Source: JAAYPI01 sp963668615 | GTDB lineage: Bacteria; Bacteroidota; Bacteroidia; Bacteroidales; Paludibacteraceae | Direction: 5' to 3' | NCBI GenBank assembly: GCA_963668615.2 | Contig: CAXXCL010000003.1 | Coordinates: forward strand, 806,001 to 870,000 | DNA: 64,000 nucleotides | In this document: positions 25,880-33,432 of the stretch, piece after piece | How the letters are laid out: every line of letters starts with the position of its first letter | Position numbering within the stretch: position 1 is the first letter of the stretch | Made by a program: the position numbers and the translations under genes | Notes under the pieces: model-generated | Told to the model about the DNA's origin: nothing | Database searches by the model: none | Seen by the model: only the letters and a program-made list of their open reading frames with translations

Positions 25880-27031
25880 ATGACAGAAACAAGTTTTGAT
25901 GATCTCCGCCCCTATTATGACAGAGAAATAAATGCTGCCATGTGCCGTATTGCAGACAACCCACTGATTGAGTACATAGCCGACTTTATTTACCCTGATG
26001 TAGATTTGGAAACAGTAAAAGAAATGTTTCGAAAAATTCATTCTACCTACGAATTTCAAACGCAGGTAATGCATTTTGCCATTCAAAAAATTATTGATAA
26101 AACAACATCCAGATTGACGTGTAACGGAATTTCCCAACTAGACAAATCAAAAAGCTATTTATTCATTTCTAACCACAGAGATATTTTGCTCGATGCTGCC
26201 ATTTATGAAATGTTGCTCAATAACTATGGATACAAAACATCCGAAATTACCTTTGGCAGCAATCTGATGAATCCGGAATTTGTCGTGGATATCGGTAAAT
26301 CAAATAAAATGTTTCGAGTGGAACGAGGAGGAGCTTCTCGCGATTTCTATAAGAATTCTTCCCATTTGTCTGATTACATACGATTTACAATTACACGGAA
26401 GGATGAATCTATCTGGATTGCTCAACGTAATGGAAGAACAAAAGACGGTAATGATATGACAGATCAAGGAATTCTGAAAATGTTTTCAATGAGTGGAACC
26501 CCCGACTTAGTGGAAAATTTTGCCGAACTTGCTATCACACCATTATCGATTTCATATCAATATGAACCCTGTATCGTACAAAAAGTAAAAGAAATATCCA
26601 TTTCAAAGCATAAAAAATATGTAAAAGCCCCGGGCGAAGATTTGGAAAGTATTTTATTGGGCATTACGCAATTTAAAGGGAAAGTACACTTGAGCGTTAC
26701 CAAACCAATCGAAAAATCAGATTTACTTCCACTCGCAAAGCTACCCAAAACAGATATTTATACTTCCATCTTGAAAATGATTGACGAGCGTATTCAATCA
26801 AACTATAAACTTTTCGACACCAACTATATGGGATATGATGTGCTCAACTCGACCCAGGATTATTTGAATATTAACTACTCAAAAGAAGACCTGAATTCGT
26901 TTGTTTCTACTATGCATAAAGAACTTGCACTACTTGATGGCAACATAAACGAACTTCAGCAAATATACTTGGGAATTTATGCTAATCCCGTTATCAACGA
27001 AAAGAAATACAGGAAAAATCTATTGCTCTAG
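25880..27031 (+). CDS. PlsC-like glycerolipid acyltransferase
   Basis: This 383-residue acyltransferase has the motif NHRDILLD (His99, with Asp101 and Asp105 after it), then GSNLM and VERGG motifs and WIAQRNGRTKDG as the FPEG-like block. The spacing His-X5-Asp and the long C-terminal part are those of the large Bacteroidota 1-acylglycerol-3-phosphate acyltransferase-like group. It follows the BtrH-like gene by 46 bases on the same strand, so it may still belong to the pigment locus and attach the polyene to a lipid, or it may be ordinary lipid metabolism. Confidence 0.8.
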   Translation: MTETSFDDLRPYYDREINAAMCRIADNPLIEYIADFIYPDVDLETVKEMFRKIHSTYEFQTQVMHFAIQKIIDKTTSRLTCNGISQLDKSKSYLFISNHRDILLDAAIYEMLLNNYGYKTSEITFGSNLMNPEFVVDIGKSNKMFRVERGGASRDFYKNSSHLSDYIRFTITRKDESIWIAQRNGRTKDGNDMTDQGILKMFSMSGTPDLVENFAELAITPLSISYQYEPCIVQKVKEISISKHKKYVKAPGEDLESILLGITQFKGKVHLSVTKPIEKSDLLPLAKLPKTDIYTSILKMIDERIQSNYKLFDTNYMGYDVLNSTQDYLNINYSKEDLNSFVSTMHKELALLDGNINELQQIYLGIYANPVINEKKYRKNLLL

Positions 27032-27046
27032 TTTTTCCTTTTTCTA

Positions 27047-27346
27047 TCAAAATATCGAATCAACACAAGAACGTGCTTCCAACACTTCGCGAATAATTTT
27101 ACCTACTGCCAAGTGGTCAGGATGTACAGCATAAGTATGTAAATCTTCCATAGAAGAAAATTCAGTTAGTAAACTTAAATCAAACAGCTCTGCAGTATTA
27201 ACATTTAACCCTACTGTTAGCAATTTTACTTCGGGAATAATAGCGGGTAATGCTTCCAACCCTAATTTTATTTCTTGCATTTTTGCTGATTTAAGAGCTT
27301 CACTCTCAAATGCTTTGAATTTAAAAAGCACAATGTGACGAATCAT
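27047..27346 (-). CDS. Dabb (stress-responsive A/B barrel) family protein
   Basis: This 99-residue ferredoxin-like A/B barrel begins with MIRHIVLFKFK, the classic Dabb start, and ends in a TYAVHPDHLAVGKIIREVLEARSCVDS segment typical of the family. Members are small dimers of mostly unknown role; a few act as olivetolic-acid-type cyclases or in stress responses. It is convergent with the PlsC-like gene (15 bases between) and divergent from the PBP1A gene. A promoter is visible at 27384-27414. Confidence 0.88.
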   Translation of the reverse strand: MIRHIVLFKFKAFESEALKSAKMQEIKLGLEALPAIIPEVKLLTVGLNVNTAELFDLSLLTEFSSMEDLHTYAVHPDHLAVGKIIREVLEARSCVDSIF

Positions 27347-27383
27347 ATTTTATTGTTTTTAGTTAATTATTTATACCACAATG

Positions 27384-27414
27384 CAAAGATACAAAAAAAA
27401 GAGAATGAGATAAA
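27384..27414 (-). promoter_or_regulatory. Promoter of the Dabb gene (-7 and -33 boxes)
   Basis: On the minus strand TATCTTTG (27391-27384) matches the Bacteroidota -7 box TAnnTTTG exactly. TTTA at 27414-27411 is one base off the -33 TTTG, with a 19-base spacer. Transcription would begin near 27378, about 32 bases before the start codon. Confidence 0.6.
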
Positions 27415-27493
27415 GACACAATTGAAATTGAAGTTTTTAACATTAATCGTTATTATTTTCATTTTTTTTCTCGCAATAAATAGCGTTTTTAAG

Positions 27494-27501
27494 TACTTTT
27501 G
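27494..27501 (+). promoter_or_regulatory. -7 box of the PBP1A gene
   Basis: TACTTTTG matches TAnnTTTG and lies 30 bases before the ATG at 27532. The -33 position holds a T-rich stretch with no exact TTTG. Together with the minus-strand box at 27384 it makes this 185-base gap a divergent promoter region. Confidence 0.5.
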
Positions 27502-27531
27502 CAAAGGACAATTAATCTAATCTGAATTTCA

Positions 27532-29937
27532 ATGCTACTAGAAAAAAATCAACGTGTACATATCCTCAAAGAAAAGGTAATATCGTGGCTTTTAAAAAAA
27601 TACGAGCAACTCAAAAAGTGGTGTAAAAAGCAAAAAGCCGGTTATAAAGCAGCCCATTGGTACGGTAAAATCTTCCGAATAATCCTTAGTCTTATTATCC
27701 TATTTTTTCTCTTCCTGTTTTGTGTAGACATCAATTTCTTGTGGCTATTTGGCAAGTCTCCCAGTATGTTGAGCATAAGCGAACCACAACAAAGTACAGC
27801 TTCCGAAATTTATAGTGCTGATGGCAAACTCATAGGAAAATACTTCCGCGAAAACAGAACCCCCGTAAAATACGACGAAATTGCTCCAATCATAATAAAA
27901 ACCTTGATAGCAACCGAAGATGAGCGTTTTTATCAGCACATGGGCATCGATTTCCAGGGCGTTTTTGCAGCAATGAAGGACATGACCAAAGGAAATCCTC
28001 GCGGAGCCAGCACTATCTCGCAACAGTTGGTAAAAAACATGTTCAAGACACGTTCTCAATATTCCAAAGGTCTTTTGGGTTACATTCCCGGTGTGAAATT
28101 GATCATCATGAAAACAAAGGAATGGATTACTGCGTTCAAGATTGAACTTTTCTACTCCAAAAAAGAAATTCTGACAATGTATTTTAATACCGTTGATTTC
28201 GGCAGTAATGCTTTTGGTATTAAAACGGCTTGTAAAACTTACTTTAATAATGAGCCTAAAAACTTAACGGTAGAACAGGCTGCAACTTTGGTAGGAATGC
28301 TAAAAGCCACAACAACCTACAATCCCCGTACCAATCCAAAGAATAGCATAAAACGTCGTAATGTAGTATTGGAAAACTTGGTTTCTCACAACTTGATTAC
28401 TCAAGCAGAATGTGATTCACTAAGAAAAATTCCAATCAAACTTGACTATAAAGTGGAACAAAGTTATGATGGAAATGCTTTGTATTTTAGAGAAGCTGTA
28501 GCCGCCTCACTAAAGTCATGGGCAAAAGAAAACGACATTGACCTATACTCTGATGGTTTAAAAATATATACCACTATTGATACGCGTATGCAAAAATACG
28601 CCGAAGAAGCCGTGGATAAACAAATGCGTATCGTACAACGAAACTTTGATAATCACTGGAGAGGCCAGGAACCTTGGCGTGATGAAAATCAACAAATAAT
28701 TCCCAATTTCATCGAAGATTTAGCTAAAAAGACCAGTCAATATAAAAGTTTAGAAAAACAATATGCTGACACCCCTGATTCCATTTGGGCTATTCTCAAC
28801 AGAAAGCACAAAATGAAGGTGTTTGAATACAAAAACGGCGAACGCGATACCATGCTAAGCACATTGGATTCTATCCGCTACATGGAAAAATTTATGCACG
28901 CCGGTTTTATTGCTATGGAACCAAACACCGGATTTATAAAGGCTTGGGTCGGTGATGTCAATTTCGGTTTTTGGAAATATGACAAAGTTACCTCTCAACG
29001 TCAACCGGGTTCCACTTTCAAACTTTTTGTCTACACTACGGCATTCAACAAAGGCTTAAGTCCTTGCGATAAACGTCGCGACGAATACATTGCTTGGAAT
29101 TACGTGGAAAAAGGCGAACCAAAATGCTGGATTCCTCATAATGTAGATGGAAATTATACAGGAGAATATTTTTCTCTCAAATACGGCTTTGCTCGTTCTA
29201 TCAACAGTATTGCCGTTCGAATCGCCCAAGAAGTAGGCATTGAGAACATCATCAAAACGGCACATGCCATGGGAATTAAAACACCTTTGAATCATATTCC
29301 GTCTGTCTGTCTGGGTTCTTCGGACGTTTCCCTGATGGAATTGGTAAATGCTTATTGTACAGTCATCAATGATGGTATGACACACGACCCCGTAATGGTA
29401 ACACGTATTGAAAACAACGAAGGCAAAACAATTTATAGGTACAAACAAAGCCAAAAACAAGCCATTCCTTACGAAACAGCATTCCTAATGACGGAAATGC
29501 TCCGTGCCGGACTTACAGAACCTTTAGCTACTTCACAAGCCTTGTGGGCATTCGATTTGTTTGATAGTGGAACTGATTTTGGCGGTAAAACAGGAACCTC
29601 TTCCAATCACTCGGATGCTTGGTTTATGGGTGTCACTCCAAAATTGGTCGGTGGTGCTTGGGTGGGAGGCGAACATCGTTGTGTACACTTCCGTACCGGT
29701 AAACTCGGTGAAGGAAGTAAAACGGCTTTGCCTATTTTTGGTTATTTCATGGAAAAAGTACTAAAAGACAACTCCTTGAAAAACTACAGAGGCAAATTCC
29801 CTAAACCAAAACAAACAATAACCAAAAGCTACCAATGTCAAACTCCCTATCGAAAAGTGATTGTTGACAGCTTATTTGTAAATACAGACTCTACCACAGC
29901 CGTTATACCAACGGTTGAACCGGAAATGGAAGAATAA
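27532..29937 (+). CDS. Penicillin-binding protein 1A, bifunctional
   Basis: This 801-residue class A PBP has a basic cytoplasmic tail, one membrane helix (about residues 45-66), a glycosyltransferase domain with EDERFYQH (catalytic Glu129) and RGASTISQQLVKN, then a transpeptidase domain with SxxK as Ser494-Lys497 (STFK), SxN as Ser556-Asn558 and KTGTS at 686-690. It polymerises and cross-links peptidoglycan in the periplasm. A region of about 90 residues between the two domains (about 355-445) is longer than in E. coli PBP1A relatives I know. A terminator follows at 29962. The gene is transcribed alone. Confidence 0.95.
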   Translation: MLLEKNQRVHILKEKVISWLLKKYEQLKKWCKKQKAGYKAAHWYGKIFRIILSLIILFFLFLFCVDINFLWLFGKSPSMLSISEPQQSTASEIYSADGKLIGKYFRENRTPVKYDEIAPIIIKTLIATEDERFYQHMGIDFQGVFAAMKDMTKGNPRGASTISQQLVKNMFKTRSQYSKGLLGYIPGVKLIIMKTKEWITAFKIELFYSKKEILTMYFNTVDFGSNAFGIKTACKTYFNNEPKNLTVEQAATLVGMLKATTTYNPRTNPKNSIKRRNVVLENLVSHNLITQAECDSLRKIPIKLDYKVEQSYDGNALYFREAVAASLKSWAKENDIDLYSDGLKIYTTIDTRMQKYAEEAVDKQMRIVQRNFDNHWRGQEPWRDENQQIIPNFIEDLAKKTSQYKSLEKQYADTPDSIWAILNRKHKMKVFEYKNGERDTMLSTLDSIRYMEKFMHAGFIAMEPNTGFIKAWVGDVNFGFWKYDKVTSQRQPGSTFKLFVYTTAFNKGLSPCDKRRDEYIAWNYVEKGEPKCWIPHNVDGNYTGEYFSLKYGFARSINSIAVRIAQEVGIENIIKTAHAMGIKTPLNHIPSVCLGSSDVSLMELVNAYCTVINDGMTHDPVMVTRIENNEGKTIYRYKQSQKQAIPYETAFLMTEMLRAGLTEPLATSQALWAFDLFDSGTDFGGKTGTSSNHSDAWFMGVTPKLVGGAWVGGEHRCVHFRTGKLGEGSKTALPIFGYFMEKVLKDNSLKNYRGKFPKPKQTITKSYQCQTPYRKVIVDSLFVNTDSTTAVIPTVEPEMEE

Positions 29938-29961
29938 ATAGACTTCTCTATAAAATAAAGT

Positions 29962-30000
29962 AAAGGGGATATAAAAAAATTGTTTTTTTATCCCCTTTTT
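29962..30000 (+). terminator. Intrinsic terminator after the PBP1A gene
   Basis: AAAGGGGAT and ATCCCCTTT pair, extended by an A-run against a T-run with a small bulge, and the right arm runs into TTTTT. It lies 25 bases after the stop codon and is the cleanest terminator in this half of the window. Confidence 0.85.
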
Positions 30001-30058
30001 ATGTCAAATTAAATCTTACTAGTCTCTCCTAAAAATAGTATTTTGTGGCAAATTTTTA

Positions 30059-30066
30059 TACTTTTG
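30059..30066 (+). promoter_or_regulatory. -7 box of polA
   Basis: TACTTTTG matches TAnnTTTG and lies 82 bases before the chosen polA ATG at 30148. It lies after the TTG at 30043 that would open a longer frame, so it argues for the ATG start. No -33 box at standard spacing. Confidence 0.5.
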
Positions 30067-30147
30067 TATAAATACTTGTCAAAACAAAAATCTATTTACG
30101 GCATCCTTTTGCAGCTTGAAATTGGCACATCAATAACTTCTTACTCC

Positions 30148-32958
30148 ATGAAAAAACTTATCTTAATAGACGCTTACGCCATCATTTACAGAGCGTATTA
30201 TGCCTTTATAAAAATGCCACGCATTAATTCAAAAGGGTTAAATACTTCTGCTATTTATGGTTTTATCAACACGTTAGAAGATGTCCTAAAAAGAGAATCC
30301 CCAACGCATATTGCGGTTGCTTTCGACCCCGCAGGCAAGACCTTCAGACATGAAGCTTTCGAAGCCTACAAGGCACAAAGAGAATCTACTCCCGAAGACA
30401 TAAAAAAGGCAATTCCAATTATCAAAGAAATTATACGTGCCTATGGTATTCCCATTGTCGAGGTACCCGGTTTTGAAGCTGATGACGTAATTGGCACCTT
30501 AGCAAAAAAAGCAGAAAAAGCAGGCTTCATTACCTATATGGTTACTCCTGATAAAGATTATGGTCAATTGGTTTCTGAAAAAGTGTTTATGTATCGCCCA
30601 AAACATTCAGGCGGGTATGAGCTTATGGGAATGGATGAAGTGAAGAACAAATATGAGCTGAATTCTCACGACCAAGTCATCGACCTACTCGGGTTGATGG
30701 GAGACTCGAGTGATAATATTCCGGGTTGTCCGGGTGTGGGCGAAAAGACTGCTGTCAAATTATTGCAAGAGTTTGGAAGCATTGAAAATCTTATTAACAA
30801 CACCGACCAATTGAGAGGTGCCCTAAAAACAAAAATCGAGGAAAATATCGAAATAATTAAATTCTCCCGTTTTTTGGCAACCATAAAAACCGATGTTCCC
30901 GTTGAATTAAAAGAAGATGATCTCATATTAACGCCTCCCGATGAAACCAAATTACGCCTCTTGTACGAAGATTTGGAATTTAGAGCTTTCTTGAATAAGT
31001 TAAATGGTTCAACCGACAAACCTTCCTCAACGGCAAAAAAGAAGGACATTCCTCAACAAGGGAACCTTTTTGACATGTTGGAAACGAGCCCAAAACAAGA
31101 AGATGAAACAAAGGAAAAAACTGGTACAATTCCCGAAATTATTACCAATCTAGCTACCGCACAAACTGTTGCTCATAAGTATCAATTGGTCAATACAGAC
31201 GATAAGAAAAAAAACTTGATAGAACAGCTGGCTCAACAAAAAATATTTTGCTTTGATACCGAAACTACAGGTGTTGACGTGTTTGATTCAGGTTTGGTGG
31301 GCATGTCCTTTTGCTGGAAAAAAGGAGAAGCATATTATGTGCCTTTTAAAAACGATAGCGAAATAACAGAATTCTTGGAACTTGCTCGTCCCGTTTTTGA
31401 GAACCAAGCCATAGAAAAGATTGGTCAAAACATCAAATTCGATATGTTGATGCTTGGCAACTACCACCTTAACGTAAAGGGCAAACTCTTTGACACGATG
31501 GTAGCTCACTACCTTTTACAACCTGAATTGCGTCATGGAATGGACTATTTAGCAGAAATTTATCTGAAATATCGAACCATTCATTACGAAGATTTAGTGG
31601 GAGAAAAAGGAAAAAATCAACTAAATATAAAAGATATTGCCATTGAAAAAGTATGCGAGTATGCTGCAGAAGATGCCGATATTACTTTTCAATTAAAAGA
31701 AATTCTCGAAAAAGAGTTAAAAGATAACGGAATTGAAAAACTGTTTTACGATATAGAAATGCCGTTGGTTCGTTGCCTCTGCAAAATGGAAAAAGCAGGT
31801 GTACGAATTGACAGCGAAGCCCTAAAGCAATCTTCCGAAATTCTAACCTCCCAAATGGGTTTGATTGAAGACGAAGTTCAAAAAATGGCAGGGATTGAAT
31901 TTAACGTAAGTTCGGCCAAACAAGTAGGAGAAGTCCTGTTCGAACGATTGAAAATCGTAGAAAAAGCCAAAAAGACGAAAACGGGGCAATATTCAACCTC
32001 CGAGGATGTCCTCGAAACATTGCGAAGCAAACACCCCATTGTGGGGAAAATATTAGAATACAGGGGGCTTAAAAAATTACTCAGCACCTACATTGATGCT
32101 CTTCCTCTTTTGGTAAACAAAAAAACAGGGAAAATACACACCTCTTATAATCAGACGATTACAGCAACAGGACGACTAAGTTCCAGCAATCCGAATTTGC
32201 AAAATATCCCTATTCGGGATGAACAAGGCAAAGAAATCCGCAAGGCTTTCATTCCCGATGATGGATGCTTATTTCTGTCTGCCGATTATTCTCAAATAGA
32301 ATTACGCATTATGGCACATTTGAGCGAAGACAAAAATATGTTGGATGCATTTCTTTCAGGTAAGGACATTCACACGGCAACAGCAGCCAAAATTTATAAA
32401 ATTCCCCTCGAAGAAGTTACAACTGAAATGAGACGAAAAGCGAAAACAGCCAACTTTGGTATCATTTACGGAATTTCGGTTTTCGGATTGAGCGAAAGAT
32501 TAAATGTTCCGCGTTCTGAAGCCAAAGAATTAATTGACGGTTATTTTGCGACCTATCCGGATATTAAAAATTTCATTACAACAAGTATCGAAAAAGCCAA
32601 AGAAAGAGGCTATGTAGAAACACTGTTGGGAAGAAAACGGTTTTTGCCGGATATCAACTCGAAAAACAGCATTGTTCGTGGATTTGCCGAACGAAATGCC
32701 ATTAATGCTCCCATACAAGGAACAGCCGCAGACATCATAAAGATAGCGATGATAGGCATCTCCGAACGTTTTGAGCGGGAAAACATAGAATCGCAAATGA
32801 CTATGCAAGTACACGACGAATTAAACTTCAGCGTAGTGAGATCGGAAGTAGAAAAAGTAAAACAAATGGTAGTGGAAGAAATGGAAAATGCACTTATTTT
32901 GCGTGTCCCCTTGATAGCTGATTGCGGTATAGGCGTTAACTGGCTCGAAGCCCATTGA
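30148..32958 (+). CDS. polA: DNA polymerase I
   Basis: This 936-residue family A polymerase starts at MKKLILIDAYAIIYRAYYAF, the standard N-terminus of the 5'-3' flap nuclease domain; the 35 open codons before it precede the -7 box or overlap it and are left out. The flap nuclease holds VPGFEADDVIGTLAK and GDSSDNIPGCPGVG. The 3'-5' exonuclease is intact (FDTETTG, Asp370 and Glu372), so proofreading is expected. Polymerase motifs are DYSQIELR (Asp713) and VHDE (His889, Asp890). It fills gaps in replication and repair. It is convergent with tsaE over a long hairpin. Confidence 0.97.
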   Translation: MKKLILIDAYAIIYRAYYAFIKMPRINSKGLNTSAIYGFINTLEDVLKRESPTHIAVAFDPAGKTFRHEAFEAYKAQRESTPEDIKKAIPIIKEIIRAYGIPIVEVPGFEADDVIGTLAKKAEKAGFITYMVTPDKDYGQLVSEKVFMYRPKHSGGYELMGMDEVKNKYELNSHDQVIDLLGLMGDSSDNIPGCPGVGEKTAVKLLQEFGSIENLINNTDQLRGALKTKIEENIEIIKFSRFLATIKTDVPVELKEDDLILTPPDETKLRLLYEDLEFRAFLNKLNGSTDKPSSTAKKKDIPQQGNLFDMLETSPKQEDETKEKTGTIPEIITNLATAQTVAHKYQLVNTDDKKKNLIEQLAQQKIFCFDTETTGVDVFDSGLVGMSFCWKKGEAYYVPFKNDSEITEFLELARPVFENQAIEKIGQNIKFDMLMLGNYHLNVKGKLFDTMVAHYLLQPELRHGMDYLAEIYLKYRTIHYEDLVGEKGKNQLNIKDIAIEKVCEYAAEDADITFQLKEILEKELKDNGIEKLFYDIEMPLVRCLCKMEKAGVRIDSEALKQSSEILTSQMGLIEDEVQKMAGIEFNVSSAKQVGEVLFERLKIVEKAKKTKTGQYSTSEDVLETLRSKHPIVGKILEYRGLKKLLSTYIDALPLLVNKKTGKIHTSYNQTITATGRLSSSNPNLQNIPIRDEQGKEIRKAFIPDDGCLFLSADYSQIELRIMAHLSEDKNMLDAFLSGKDIHTATAAKIYKIPLEEVTTEMRRKAKTANFGIIYGISVFGLSERLNVPRSEAKELIDGYFATYPDIKNFITTSIEKAKERGYVETLLGRKRFLPDINSKNSIVRGFAERNAINAPIQGTAADIIKIAMIGISERFERENIESQMTMQVHDELNFSVVRSEVEKVKQMVVEEMENALILRVPLIADCGIGVNWLEAH

Positions 32959-32964
32959 TTATAC

Positions 32965-33008
32965 ATTTTTGTGTGAAATGAAAATTGAATAACATTTCAC
33001 ACAAAAAT
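32965..33008. terminator. Perfect 16-bp hairpin between polA and tsaE
   Basis: ATTTTTGTGTGAAATG and CATTTCACACAAAAAT form a perfect 16-bp stem with a 12-base loop, exactly between two convergent genes. It starts 6 bases after the polA stop and ends 1 base before the tsaE stop. It lacks a T-run after the stem on either strand, so it may act as a bidirectional terminator through another mechanism or protect both mRNA ends. Confidence 0.6.
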
Positions 33009-33009
33009 C

Positions 33010-33426
33010 TTAAAAAGAAATCTCTCTGCTACCGTCTGCTTCTTCTGTTATATAAAGTTTCAACGCATCTTGTGGAAGTAAATCGGCAATCTTCTCAGGC
33101 CACTCAACAAAGCAAAAACTACCACTGTAGAAATAATCTTCATAGCCAAAATCAAGGGCTTCTTCGGGCTTATTAATGCGGTAAAAATCAAAGTGATATA
33201 TTTTTTCTTTGCCTGCTGCATACTCATTGATGATGGCAAAAGTTGGACTATTTACCACATCGGTTACACCCAATTCTTCACAAAGAGCTTTAATAAATGT
33301 CGTTTTTCCGGCTCCCATGGAACCATAAAAAGCTATGACTTTTGCCTCTTTTTCTGATAAACATTGCAAAAACTCTCTTGCGGCAATATTAATTTCTGCT
33401 ATGGATCGAATCTGTATCTTTTTCAT
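33010..33426 (-). CDS. tsaE: tRNA threonylcarbamoyladenosine synthesis ATPase TsaE
   Basis: This 138-residue P-loop protein has Walker A GSMGAGKTT (35-43), NSPTFAIINEY and HFDFYRI, then FVEWPEKI, all typical of TsaE (YjeE). With TsaB and TsaD it supports t6A37 formation on ANN-decoding tRNAs. It lies six bases downstream of the topoisomerase gene, so the two are likely co-transcribed. Confidence 0.95.
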   Translation of the reverse strand: MKKIQIRSIAEINIAAREFLQCLSEKEAKVIAFYGSMGAGKTTFIKALCEELGVTDVVNSPTFAIINEYAAGKEKIYHFDFYRINKPEEALDFGYEDYFYSGSFCFVEWPEKIADLLPQDALKLYITEEADGSREISF

Positions 33427-33432
33427 GCGTCA

